64,000 nucleotides of DNA. Source: Ornithinibacillus xuwenensis. Lineage in GTDB: Bacteria > Bacillota > Bacilli > Bacillales > Amphibacillaceae. Shown here one piece after another: positions 53,773 to 62,552 of this stretch. The stretch covers positions 54,624 to 118,623 of the forward strand of contig NZ_JBDIML010000007.1 of assembly GCF_039614845.1 (NCBI RefSeq). Direction: 5' to 3'. The notes below the pieces were generated by a model. That model was not told where the DNA came from. It saw only the letters and a program-made list of their open reading frames with translations, and did not search any database. The translations under genes were made by a program, and so were the position numbers. Each line of letters opens with the position of its first letter. Position 1 is the stretch's first letter.

Positions 53773-54480
53773 TTAATCCATTTCTTTTTTCTTATAAACA
53801 AATGCCGTTAAAATAGACGTTACGATTGCCCAAGCTACTAAGATACCCAAGTGGCTCCAAATGTCACCAAATCCTAGACCCTCTTCTACCTTATACGCAA
53901 TTTCCACTAGCTGTATATTCGGAAGATACTCTACAAAGGCAAGTATGGGATATTGATCCACTAATGCCATTAGCATGGAACCAAAACCAAACAAGAAAAT
54001 AACCGGTAAAATGATTACAGAAGCTTCTACAACTGTTCGAGACAACAAGCCCAGTATTGTTCCTAATGCTAGGTAGAATAATACCGAAACAATAATAGCA
54101 ATTGCTATTATACTAATGTTTGTCGGACTATATCCAGTAATCATCGCACATAATACAATGGTTACTACCGTCAGGATAAAACTCACCAAGCTCTTACCTG
54201 TTAGAATTTCTGTCAGGGAAGCTGGTGACAGCATCAAGCTTCTCAATGTATGCTTTTCCTTCTCCTCCGCAATCACAGCACACTGAATAAATGCCGTTAC
54301 GGACGATAATGCTAGATTAATAATTAAATAGTGCAATTCAATCGTTACTTCACCAATTCTGGAATATAGAAATGCCATTATGATTGGCAGGATAATAATC
54401 GAGCTTACAAAATAGTTTTTGGTTACATCCTTTAAATCCTTTTGAAAAATTGCATAGATTCGTTTCATTGAAAATGTCAT
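53773..54480 (-). CDS. ABC-2 type permease
   Basis: 235 residues with six hydrophobic segments and a long run ending IAEEKEKHTLRSLMLSPAS typical of ABC-2 exporters. Its ATG overlaps the ATPase gene stop by 4 bp. Exported substrate unknown; antibiotic or peptide export is a common role. Confidence 0.85.
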   Translation of the reverse strand: MTFSMKRIYAIFQKDLKDVTKNYFVSSIIILPIIMAFLYSRIGEVTIELHYLIINLALSSVTAFIQCAVIAEEKEKHTLRSLMLSPASLTEILTGKSLVSFILTVVTIVLCAMITGYSPTNISIIAIAIIVSVLFYLALGTILGLLSRTVVEASVIILPVIFLFGFGSMLMALVDQYPILAFVEYLPNIQLVEIAYKVEEGLGFGDIWSHLGILVAWAIVTSILTAFVYKKKEMD

Positions 54481-55325
54481 ACTAGTTCCCTCCCTGTAAT
54501 GTCTACGAAAATATCTCCTAACGTAGGCTCGTTAGAATGAATGGAAACAATTTGATTACTAGACATGTATTGGTAGACCTCGTCTGCTCCCTCTGTTCCG
54601 CCAGGTAAATTTATTATATTTCCATCCTTCAGCTCTATTGTTATACTACCATCTGCATATTGTCTGCGAAGTGCCTTTGGTTCACCCAACAATTGTATTT
54701 TTCCTTTGTTTAGGAAAGCAACACGGTCACATAATGTTTCAGCTTCACTCATATCATGGGTAGTCAAAAAGATTGTTGTCCCCTTCTCATTTAAGCGACG
54801 AAGCCCCTCATGAATTTGCTTAGAGTTTGCTGGGTCAAGTGCAGATGTTGGTTCATCTAAGAACAATAGCTCTGGTTCATGAAGTAGCGTTCTTGCTAAC
54901 AATACACGCTGTAGCATTCCTTTGGATAACTTCGAGACAACCTTTTTCGTTTCACCAGAAAGGTTCACCAGATCTAATACTTCATCCATTCTTTTTTTCG
55001 GAACATCATATAAATCACAGTATAGCTTCAGATTCTCTTCTACAGAAAGGCGTTGGTATAATCCGCTATTATCAGATAAGACTCCAATTCTTCTTCGATA
55101 AGACCCATTCGTAAGCGAGGTACTAGGTACACCAAACACCTCTGCCTCACCTGAAGTTTGCTGTAATTGTGCTGTTAATATTTTTATGGTAGTCGTTTTA
55201 CCGGATCCACTTGGACCTAAAAATCCAAACGTCTCTCCTTTTTTAACATTAAAATTTACATTTTCTAATGCAGTTTGATTGCCAAATACCTTCGCTAAAT
55301 TTTTTACTTCTATTATTTTTTCCAT
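54477..55325 (-). CDS. ABC transporter ATP-binding protein
   Basis: 282 residues of the DrrA/NatA type: Walker A GPSGSGKTT, signature LSKGMLQRVLLARTLL, Walker B LLFLDEPTSALD, H-loop TTHD, then a regulatory C-terminal extension of about 70 residues (GDIFVDITGRELV). Next to the LytTR fusion regulator gene. Confidence 0.9.
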   Translation of the reverse strand: MEKIIEVKNLAKVFGNQTALENVNFNVKKGETFGFLGPSGSGKTTTIKILTAQLQQTSGEAEVFGVPSTSLTNGSYRRRIGVLSDNSGLYQRLSVEENLKLYCDLYDVPKKRMDEVLDLVNLSGETKKVVSKLSKGMLQRVLLARTLLHEPELLFLDEPTSALDPANSKQIHEGLRRLNEKGTTIFLTTHDMSEAETLCDRVAFLNKGKIQLLGEPKALRRQYADGSITIELKDGNIINLPGGTEGADEVYQYMSSNQIVSIHSNEPTLGDIFVDITGRELV

Positions 55326-55406
55326 TTTACTCCCCCGTGCTGAACTTATTTCTTACACTCTTAGAATAGGGGATTATCAGGCTTTTCACAGCATATTTTC
55401 CTTGAA

Positions 55407-55435
55407 AAGCGCAAAATTCAGGTTGAATGGCGCTT
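55407..55435 (-). terminator. Terminator of the LytTR fusion gene
   Basis: Stem AAGCGC (55407-55412) / GCGCTT (55430-55435) with inner ATTC/GAAT; minus-strand U-rich tail. It overlaps the stop codon. Confidence 0.6.
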
Positions 55436-56474
55436 ATTTAAGCCCCAACATTTCCTTTAATTGTGTCATTTTTGTTTTAGAAAGTGGAATGGTAGACTTT
55501 GGTTTATCATCCAAGACCAAACTGTAACTATTTCTAGTCCAAGTAATCACTTCCCGAACCTTTTGGAGATTTACAATGTATGAACGATGACAGCGAAAAA
55601 AACCATAAGGCTTTAATCGGTCCTCCAATTCATTTAATGTAAATACACTCGGAAATGACTCTCCTTTTATATAAACATGTGATTGACCATCATTGCTTTC
55701 AATATAATCGATTTCGGGAGGATCAAATAAGATAATCTTTTCATTTACTTTCGTAGGAACTTTATTAAAGTTAAAGGCTGTCGGGATAGCTTCCTCTTGC
55801 TCCACAACTTTGGGCTCAGATTCATTTTCTTTTTCATCTTCCATTTCAATTTTATGTATGCCGTCCTCATTTAAGCGATAGACACTATCTGCTATTGTAA
55901 TAGCACTTTCCATTATTCCAGTTAACACTAAGACCCCTTTTTGCTCTCTTTTTAAATACTCTAAAATATTTAAGAATACACGTTTTGTTTCCACATCCAC
56001 ATTTAAATCAGGCTCTTCAAAAATAAATAATGTTGGGTTTTTAAGTAGTAATTGAGCAAAATGTACGCGTCTTTTCTCGGAATAGGTTAGTTTATTCACC
56101 TTCTTGCTTCTTAAAGTCCCTAGTTGTGTTAATTGTAAAACTTGGTCCATATCAAGTTCAGAGGCATAGAGCTGCTTGAAAAATTTAATATGGTCCATCA
56201 CGGTTAGCCGATCATATAACCCTTGGTCAAAGAAACAAATTCCGATCTGTTTTTCGTGTAATCGCTTATGTTGTGTAATATTTTCTCCTGAGACTAGTAT
56301 ACTTCCATTTGAAATTGGCACCTTACCTAACAGCATATTGAGCAAGGCGACTCGTATATTAAGGCTAGAGTGAATCGCTGCCACTTCACTCGAAGCCAAA
56401 TCAAAATGAAATGCAGAAAACAACAATACATCCTTTTCGTGCTTTTCTAAATCACGTATCGATAAAACATTCAT
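55434..56474 (-). CDS. Degenerate ABC-ATPase / LytTR fusion regulator
   Basis: 346 residues. Residues 1-210 look like an ABC domain: Walker B LFIFEEPDLNVD at 149-160 is kept, but the Walker A P-loop is lost (HSSLNIRVA at 35-43), the signature is LTYSEKRR and the H-loop reads LTG. An acidic linker (212-230) follows, then a LytTR DNA-binding domain at 245-346 (FFRCHRSYIVNLQKVREV). Likely a regulator of the adjacent ABC pair. Confidence 0.85.
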   Translation of the reverse strand: MNVLSIRDLEKHEKDVLLFSAFHFDLASSEVAAIHSSLNIRVALLNMLLGKVPISNGSILVSGENITQHKRLHEKQIGICFFDQGLYDRLTVMDHIKFFKQLYASELDMDQVLQLTQLGTLRSKKVNKLTYSEKRRVHFAQLLLKNPTLFIFEEPDLNVDVETKRVFLNILEYLKREQKGVLVLTGIMESAITIADSVYRLNEDGIHKIEMEDEKENESEPKVVEQEEAIPTAFNFNKVPTKVNEKIILFDPPEIDYIESNDGQSHVYIKGESFPSVFTLNELEDRLKPYGFFRCHRSYIVNLQKVREVITWTRNSYSLVLDDKPKSTIPLSKTKMTQLKEMLGLK

Positions 56475-56559
56475 TTCATCACAATCCTCTGTTCGTAATC
56501 ATCATGTTTGCTAAGCTTTATTCTTCTTATGCAATTCTATCAAAATATCATTATGAGTA

Positions 56560-56581
56560 TATCGTTATAATGTTATCGTTA
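56560..56581. promoter_or_regulatory. Direct repeat upstream of the LytTR fusion gene
   Basis: Two copies of TATCGTTA (56560-56567, 56574-56581), 14 bp apart, over a -10-like TATACT on the minus strand. Tandem sites are usual for LytTR proteins; consensus match is partial. Confidence 0.4.
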
Positions 56582-56619
56582 ATATTCCATATTTTCTAGC
56601 TTTTTTTATAACTTTTTTC

Positions 56620-56655
56620 CATAAAAAAAGATGACAAAGCTTAGTTTGTCATCTT
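56620..56655 (-). terminator. Terminator of the TetR gene
   Basis: Perfect 11-bp stem AAGATGACAAA (56628-56638) / TTTGTCATCTT (56645-56655) with an A run that reads as U on the minus strand. Confidence 0.85.
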
Positions 56656-56657
56656 CC

Positions 56658-57278
56658 TTACGATTCTTTTCTAGAAATACCATTCGTTAAGATCTCTATA
56701 ATCCATTCAATTTCTTCATCATCCCAATCGGCGTCTGGAATAACAATATATCTAGAAATGATATAGGAGAATATGGATGAGCCCACTATACGAATAATAG
56801 TATCTGGGTTCGTATCGATTAGCTGTCCCTTCGCTTGAAAATGGCGAACAGTTTCTCTTAGCTTCTCAAATACATCCTTTCCAATATGTTCAATAAATTG
56901 CTTCTTTAAATCCTCATGGAACGGTAATTCCTGAATAAGAATCCGTAATAGAGGTGTATTGTTTTTTACAAACTTAATTCGATTTTGAATCATCGCACGG
57001 ATAAAATCTTGAAAAGTGTCAAATTCTTTATCTAGCACCTTATTAAAATCCCTCTTAAAAACTGGCCCCAGAATCTTAATCATGGTTGGCGATACAATCG
57101 TCAGTAATAATTCTTTTTTAGATTTATAGTGTCGGAATATTGTTCCCTCTGCAACGCCAGCTTTTTTGGCAATTTCACTAGTAGAAGTTCCAGCATACCC
57201 TTTTTCAGCAAACAATTCCGTTGCGGCAGCTAAGATACCTCTTTGTTTTTCTGTTAGATTTTGTTCATCATTAAACAA
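56658..57278 (-). CDS. TetR-family regulator
   Basis: 206 residues: N-terminal HTH ILAAATELFAEKGYAGTSTS, EIAKKAGVAEGTIFRHYKSK, then an all-helical ligand domain. AGGAGATAAACG before ATG. It closes the ABC exporter operon (58390-59127, 57366-58400) and probably binds the two dyads upstream of it. Confidence 0.9.
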   Translation of the reverse strand: MFNDEQNLTEKQRGILAAATELFAEKGYAGTSTSEIAKKAGVAEGTIFRHYKSKKELLLTIVSPTMIKILGPVFKRDFNKVLDKEFDTFQDFIRAMIQNRIKFVKNNTPLLRILIQELPFHEDLKKQFIEHIGKDVFEKLRETVRHFQAKGQLIDTNPDTIIRIVGSSIFSYIISRYIVIPDADWDDEEIEWIIEILTNGISRKES

Positions 57279-57365
57279 CGTTTATCTCCTCTAATCTTCC
57301 TGTATGGATAAGCTACTATTGTTATGATACGGCAATCTTATAAAACGATGCAATTAATAGAAGCA

Positions 57366-58400
57366 TTAGATTTTCCGGTACTTTCGAAGTGCAAGAATAT
57401 TTAACACCATAAACAAAAGTGAGAAGCTAAATAAAATAATAATTTCCATCAGAATGTCTTCCAGACCATTTCCCCTTACCATAATATCCCGCAATGCTTC
57501 AGCGGCATAATATAACGGGGTAAAAGGTCCAATCCAGCTCAACCAATTTGAAATGGTTTCTAAATTAAACAATCCAGAAAAGAATACTTGTGGTACAACA
57601 ATAACTGGAATAAATTGAATCATTTGTAACTCATTGTTTGCAAACGACGAAATTAATATCCCCAATGTAAGTGCTGTGAACGCTAATGCTAAGATAACGA
57701 GTAAGACTAAAAGGAATGAACCCTCCATCATCATATCTAATACATAAACAGCGTACGCAGCAATAATAGTGGATTGAATCATGGTTACAATTCCGAAGCC
57801 AAACACATAACCTAATACAATTTCCCACTTACGCAATGGGGTAGCTAACAGCCTCTCCAATGTTCCTGTTGATCGTTCCCGAATAAACGAGACACCTGCA
57901 ATAATAAAAACAAAGAAGAATACAAAAAAACCTAACAGTACTGGACCAAAATAATCAAACTGTCCCATTTCACTTGAACCGTGAAGATAATGAACCTGTG
58001 ACTCAACCGATTTAATACTACCCGCTTCTTGTAGGGAGGAAAATGTAGCTTGAATCCATTTTAATGTCGCACCATTAACAGTTGGGTCACTTCCCTCCAA
58101 ATAAATAATAGGTTGTTGCTTTTCTAACGTAACATAGCCATCTATCTCTCGTTCAGATAGATCCGCTTCGGCATCTGCCAGCACATCATAATACGTAATT
58201 TCTGCATTTTCTAAATCCAAATTCGAACTAATTTCTTTCGGTATTCCCACAAGCCCTACTTTTGGAACATAATCGTCTCCATCAAAGACTAGATGTAGCA
58301 TCGTCAGTACGAGAATTGGTGCAAATAGCAGCATACCAATTGTTCGTTTATCTCGAATAATTTGTCTAAGTATTCGTATTGTTAAAGCCCTAAGCCTCAT
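57366..58400 (-). CDS. ABC-2 type exporter permease
   Basis: 344 residues: N-terminal helix, a large extracytoplasmic loop (about 40-165), then five helices with the ABC-2 motif SFIRERSTGTLERLLATPLRKWEIV. GGAGGTGTGGCAC before ATG 58400 decides the start, 11 bp inside the ATPase gene end. YhgE/drug export family; substrate unknown. Confidence 0.88.
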   Translation of the reverse strand: MRLRALTIRILRQIIRDKRTIGMLLFAPILVLTMLHLVFDGDDYVPKVGLVGIPKEISSNLDLENAEITYYDVLADAEADLSEREIDGYVTLEKQQPIIYLEGSDPTVNGATLKWIQATFSSLQEAGSIKSVESQVHYLHGSSEMGQFDYFGPVLLGFFVFFFVFIIAGVSFIRERSTGTLERLLATPLRKWEIVLGYVFGFGIVTMIQSTIIAAYAVYVLDMMMEGSFLLVLLVILALAFTALTLGILISSFANNELQMIQFIPVIVVPQVFFSGLFNLETISNWLSWIGPFTPLYYAAEALRDIMVRGNGLEDILMEIIILFSFSLLFMVLNILALRKYRKI

Positions 58401-59127
58401 GTGCCACACCTCCATAGACAAGAAACGCTTCTTCAATTGATTCTGTATTAGTATTTTTCTTTAATTCCACAGGAGATCCAATCGCAATTAATGAACCCTC
58501 TCGCATTAACCCAAGCCGATCACATTTTTCAGCTTCGTCCATAACATGTGTCGTTACGATTATGGTAGTTCCACCATTATTTAGCTGATAAAAGGCATCC
58601 CAAATTCTTTTCCTTAATACTGGGTCAATCCCCACAGTTGGCTCATCCAGTATTAATAGCTCTGGTTCGTGTAATAACGCAATGGCTAATGATAATCTTC
58701 GCTTCATACCACCTGAATAATCCGAAACTAGCTTATAAAGGTGATCCGTTAAATCAACTAATTGCATCACCTCGTTTATTCGTTCATTTTGTTTTTTCTT
58801 TTTTAAACCGTATAGGCTGGCGAAGAATTGTAGATTCTCCTTAGCAGATAAATCTTCATAAAGCGCATCCGATTGCGCCATATAGCCAATTCGATTAATG
58901 GTTTTTAAATCGGGCATCTTTTGTTGTAACACTATATTTTCGCCAGTCGTTGATACATCAAGACCGGAAAGCTCCTTTACAAGGGTTGTTTTACCTGCCC
59001 CAGATGGACCTAATAGTCCAAAGATTTCTCCTTCTCGGATATCAAGGTTTATGTCCTTAAGTACGACATGCTTTCCGAATTGTTTGGATACGTTCTTAAT
59101 AGCAACACATATTTTTTGTTCTGCCAT
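58390..59127 (-). CDS. ABC transporter ATP-binding protein
   Basis: 245 residues: Walker A GPSGAGKTT, signature YSGGMKRRLSLAIALL, Walker B LLILDEPTVGID, H-loop TTHV. Pairs with the ABC-2 permease. TAGGAGGGTAAAA before ATG 59127; the frame further up runs through the operators and is not used. Confidence 0.92.
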   Translation of the reverse strand: MAEQKICVAIKNVSKQFGKHVVLKDINLDIREGEIFGLLGPSGAGKTTLVKELSGLDVSTTGENIVLQQKMPDLKTINRIGYMAQSDALYEDLSAKENLQFFASLYGLKKKKQNERINEVMQLVDLTDHLYKLVSDYSGGMKRRLSLAIALLHEPELLILDEPTVGIDPVLRKRIWDAFYQLNNGGTTIIVTTHVMDEAEKCDRLGLMREGSLIAIGSPVELKKNTNTESIEEAFLVYGGVAHEA

Positions 59128-59139
59128 TTTTACCCTCCT

Positions 59140-59208
59140 AAGTGAGTGATTACTCACTTCTATATTACGACCCATATTGAAATTTGTAAAGTGAGTAATC
59201 ACTCATTT
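59140..59208 (-). promoter_or_regulatory. TetR-type operators and promoter of the ABC exporter operon
   Basis: Two dyads: AAGTGAGTGATTACTCACTT (59140-59159) over the transcription start and AAGTGAGTAATCACTCATTT (59189-59208) at the -35. Promoter on the minus strand: TTTACA (59190-59185) and TAATAT (59167-59162), spacing 17. Confidence 0.8.
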
Positions 59209-59322
59209 GAGGTTCAACTCGTTCAAAATACGGGTGAAACGCCCATTCTTCATGAAAAAACTCCCAATCTAGTCGTTTTCCCCATATATTAAATGGAATA
59301 CATTTTAAGGAGGAAATATAAA

Positions 59323-59802
59323 TTGAATTATTTTGAACCACCTTATGACGATGAAAGGCAATTAAATTTACCTGGTTATTTATGGGGGCAATTCTTTGGT
59401 AACCAAGGTCAGTTTCCGGGCGGAGGACAGTTTCCTGGAGGAGGTCAGTTTCCAGGCGGAGGACAGTTTCCTGGAGGCTATCCCGGTGGGCAGTACCCTG
59501 GATTTCCTGGAGGCGGACAGACAGGAGGACAATTCCCAGGACAGCAGGCAGGTGCACCAACTACACCACCGCCATCATTCACCCCACAACAGCAGCAATT
59601 TCAAACTTTTGCAGTTGATCCAGGTGGAATAAGAGGCTGTCTTTACCGCTTCACTTATGTTTGGTTAGAGCGAGGCGGTTCCTTCTGGTATTATCCAACC
59701 TTTGTAGGAAGAAACTCAATTGCTGGTTTTAGATGGAGGAGAGGTCGTTGGGTATACTTCGGTATCGATTTAGACCGCATTGAATCCTTCCAATGCTTCT
59801 AA
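59323..59802 (+). CDS. Gly/Gln/Pro-rich repeat protein
   Basis: 159 residues. Four tandem QFPGGG units (DNA 18-bp repeats 59410-59481) and further PGG/QFPG variants, then Pro-rich linker and a conserved C-terminal domain (GGIRGCLYRFTYVWLERGG; WVYFGIDLDRIESFQCF) that I believe recurs in Bacillales proteins of unknown role. AAGGAGG nine bases before TTG 59323 fixes the start. Spore or surface protein is a guess. Confidence 0.75.
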   Translation: MNYFEPPYDDERQLNLPGYLWGQFFGNQGQFPGGGQFPGGGQFPGGGQFPGGYPGGQYPGFPGGGQTGGQFPGQQAGAPTTPPPSFTPQQQQFQTFAVDPGGIRGCLYRFTYVWLERGGSFWYYPTFVGRNSIAGFRWRRGRWVYFGIDLDRIESFQCF

Positions 59803-59850
59803 TTAAGGTTTTTCGCTAGATAGATATAAACAATCGCATAAAAAAACATA

Positions 59851-59889
59851 ATCCCTCCTTTTTTCATAAAGTATAGTGAAAGGAGGGAT
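59851..59889 (+). promoter_or_regulatory. Hairpin occluding a ribosome site
   Basis: ATCCCTCCTTT (59851-59861) is perfectly complementary to AAAGGAGGGAT (59879-59889), the ribosome site of the next gene. A 17-base loop separates the arms. Confidence 0.6.
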
Positions 59890-59893
59890 ATTT

Positions 59894-60088
59894 ATGGATA
59901 GACTAGCTGCGCTTTATTTAGCTACAATAGTAGCAGGATTTGCCTTAGCATTTGTTCCAACTTCTACACTTATTACAACACCAGTAGCAGACTTCTTTGG
60001 CATTGTTGGTGGTGTAGTCATTATCATTTTCGCATTAGCACTCCTGCATTTAGGCTTGAAGGCATTATTTAGCAGGCATTTCAAATAA
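59894..60088 (+). CDS. Small membrane protein
   Basis: 64 residues with two hydrophobic helices and a short basic tail (LGLKALFSRHFK). AAAGGAGGG five bases before ATG 59894 decides the start over an earlier ATG. Function unknown. Its ribosome site lies in a strong hairpin. Confidence 0.65.
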   Translation: MDRLAALYLATIVAGFALAFVPTSTLITTPVADFFGIVGGVVIIIFALALLHLGLKALFSRHFK

Positions 60089-60122
60089 TGAATTGGACTC
60101 GTATTTAATAATAATATTTAAT

Positions 60123-60150
60123 AAAAAGAGGCCTAGGGTCTCTTTTTATT
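60123..60150 (+). terminator. Rho-independent terminator
   Basis: Stem AAAAAGAG (60123-60130) / CTCTTTTT (60140-60147) followed by ATTT. Confidence 0.75.
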
Positions 60151-60255
60151 TCTAATGAAACTGGTGGCTAGTTCATTACTAATCCATAAAGGAGAAATAC
60201 GAATAGACTATTTAACATATGAGATTATCCAGCCTACCACTTTTATCCTTTCCTA

Positions 60256-60282
60256 ACAAAAAAACACGGCTAATGCCGTGTT
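60256..60282 (-). terminator. Terminator of the YisP-like gene
   Basis: Perfect 8-bp stem AACACGGC (60263-60270) / GCCGTGTT (60275-60282), minus-strand U run. Confidence 0.8.
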
Positions 60283-60290
60283 AACACCAA

Positions 60291-61109
60291 TTAGTTATTG
60301 ATAATTTCATTAACGGTTGATTCAACCTCTTGTCGAGACATTTTTTCTTTTCCACTTTTCAATACCTTTAATGTCCGATGGGCTAAAGCCAGTGGTATCT
60401 TACAAAACAGAATAATATTTTTGGTTTTTATGGACTTCATGTATTCATCTGCTTTTGATAAGTTATCCTCAGCATACTGGAACATATCATCTCTACTCCA
60501 ATTATCCGGAAAGAACTTCACGCCCCGCTCCGCATCCTCTTCCTGATTACGAAGTACATTGACGGCCTGCAATCCTCTCCCATAGCCAATTGCTAATGTT
60601 GGATCTGTTTCTGTATTATCATACCAGTTCCAAATGTCCGATAACATTACCCCGACTAATCCTGCTACATAGTACGTGTAATCGTCTAAATCTTCTTTTG
60701 TTCTTATTTGCCAGTTTTTCTCGACCCAATCCGCCATTCCTTCTGCCATGATACTAGTAGATTCTAGCACTTTATCGACAATACTGTCTGGACAGAACTG
60801 AATCCAATCCCCTAATCGTTTGGTGACTTCCGGTAAGATTGACTCATGTGGTTCCAATAACTGTCTATAGCTATTCGTATCAAAATTATTCTTTAATAGT
60901 TCACTAGTTGATCGTAATAGATGTTGCTTTGAATCTGAATCCAGCTGTTCATGATCCTCTATCTCATCAATTGCACGCATACATAGATAAGCAGAAGCAA
61001 CCGTTTTGCGTAGCTTTGGTTTTAAAAGCTTTATCGGAATATAAAAGGTTCTACTCGTCTGCTTTAACATATGCATTGCTTCTTTTTCTAATCTCACTAC
61101 GTCATTCAA
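60291..61109 (-). CDS. Squalene/phytoene synthase-fold protein (YisP-like)
   Basis: 272 residues of the all-alpha squalene/phytoene synthase family. First Asp motif DEIED at 48-52 is intact. In the second, the leading Asp is replaced by Asn (NQEED, 188-192). B. subtilis YisP has an altered motif of this kind and is a farnesyl diphosphate phosphatase (from memory); farnesol may therefore be the product. TTG start at 61109 with AAAGGAGG; no carotenoid genes nearby. Confidence 0.82.
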   Translation of the reverse strand: MNDVVRLEKEAMHMLKQTSRTFYIPIKLLKPKLRKTVASAYLCMRAIDEIEDHEQLDSDSKQHLLRSTSELLKNNFDTNSYRQLLEPHESILPEVTKRLGDWIQFCPDSIVDKVLESTSIMAEGMADWVEKNWQIRTKEDLDDYTYYVAGLVGVMLSDIWNWYDNTETDPTLAIGYGRGLQAVNVLRNQEEDAERGVKFFPDNWSRDDMFQYAEDNLSKADEYMKSIKTKNIILFCKIPLALAHRTLKVLKSGKEKMSRQEVESTVNEIINN

Positions 61110-61307
61110 GCTGGTATATCCTCCTTTAAATCCTACAACATAAAGGTAAAGTTTGATTTGTGTGAAAGGGACTCCTCGAAAGAAACATGTACTTTCTTAG
61201 AATCCCTTTTCCCTTTATTTTTAATTCATATATTACTATTTTACGCTTGACTTTATTAAAGTATAACAAACTTTACAAGATATTGCCTGAATGAACTCAT
61301 TTGCCCA

Positions 61308-62375
61308 TTATTCGACTTCTATTGTTAATCGTTGACTAATAGCCTTTCCATCATCAGTATTATAAACGAGGTCACCTTTTAGCTTTTCACCAGCCTCGCC
61401 GTACACTTCCAGAACCTGTTTACCATTATTTCCATTGGAAGGATCTACTTCAATTTCAATCTCATATTCCGATAAATCTTTTATTCGACTATCCTTTGCC
61501 GGATCCTCAATATAGAGAACTGCAGTTCCATCAGGATTCGTATAGGCTGACCCGCTAAATCCGGTAGTAATGTAGTTTGGTATATCTGCTGTTGCATTTA
61601 TGTATGTTCCTTCTACTAAATTACTCTCTATATTTACAACTACATAATCTTGGAATTTCTCTACTTTGGAGTTTATCCAAACAGCCGGGTTTCCTATATC
61701 ATCTGGAATTCGCCATTTTGGTTCCGTAATGGCGAACGATTCAGATTCACCATTGATGACAACTGTCTTTTGAAACGAAGCTTTTGTAAAAGTAGCTTCT
61801 TCGTACGAGTCATAGTAAACCCTTGCAAAATTACCTGTAATTCCATCCTTATAATGATCCACAATTGCATCATCATATTGCGCATTAGCTTCAAAGGAAA
61901 GCTCTACATGCAAAAGCCCTTCAAAATCACCAGGGACATTTGCCTCAATCTCAAACGCTCCTGAATTTTCTACTTTAGTTTGTCCATCACCACCAATAAT
62001 AGAGCCTTCTTCTGGTGAGATATCCAGTGATAATTGTGATTCAGGCATGAGGTTTGTTGTACCTTTAACCGTAATCGTATGATCAACTACTTCAACATCA
62101 CCTTTAAACCATACATTTAATTCTCCTTGGTCTTTCGGTGCTTTCGAATCTTTTACTTCAAATGATACATCTTCCGATTCTTCACTATCATCCTCATTAT
62201 TTTGATTCGCTGCTGTAGATTCCTCTTCTTCAGAATCTACCTTTTCCTCTACAGCTTCTTTTCCATCCGTCTTACCTGTTGTATTTTCTTCTTTATCCTT
62301 ACAAGCTACTAAAAGAATAAACAAAATAAATACAGCTACTAGACTAATAATTTTACTAGATTGCTTTCTCATCAT
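61308..62375 (-). CDS. Lipoprotein, beta-rich, unknown function
   Basis: About 355 residues. Lipobox LLVAC follows a hydrophobic signal; a Glu/Asp/Ser-rich linker (to about residue 75) and beta-sandwich-like segments (VDHTITVKGTTNLMPES; WINSKVEKFQDYVVVNIES) follow. GGGAG before the ATG at 62375 or the next ATG. Not recognised; a surface ligand-binding lipoprotein is plausible. Confidence 0.7.
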   Translation of the reverse strand: MMRKQSSKIISLVAVFILFILLVACKDKEENTTGKTDGKEAVEEKVDSEEEESTAANQNNEDDSEESEDVSFEVKDSKAPKDQGELNVWFKGDVEVVDHTITVKGTTNLMPESQLSLDISPEEGSIIGGDGQTKVENSGAFEIEANVPGDFEGLLHVELSFEANAQYDDAIVDHYKDGITGNFARVYYDSYEEATFTKASFQKTVVINGESESFAITEPKWRIPDDIGNPAVWINSKVEKFQDYVVVNIESNLVEGTYINATADIPNYITTGFSGSAYTNPDGTAVLYIEDPAKDSRIKDLSEYEIEIEVDPSNGNNGKQVLEVYGEAGEKLKGDLVYNTDDGKAISQRLTIEVE

Positions 62376-62552
62376 TCCAACTCCCATTCATAATAACATT
62401 CTTATAATAGGCATAGGACAAAGCTATCAGCAACAGGACTTTATACTCAATTTAGTTCATCATAATCCGTCATATTTCCTATGACTAAAACTAGAATTGG
62501 AATATTTCCCCTTCCTATTCTATAATAAAAAGAAAAAAGGAGTCCCAGCTTG

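Noticed and set aside
59262..59291. CATATATTA, SigK/SigE-like -10 before the Gly-rich protein gene
   Set aside because: No -35 at acceptable spacing, so a sporulation promoter is not supported.
61165..61215. Hairpin with T-rich tail on the plus strand between two minus-strand genes
   Set aside because: No plus-strand gene to serve; could mark an antisense RNA, but nothing else supports it.
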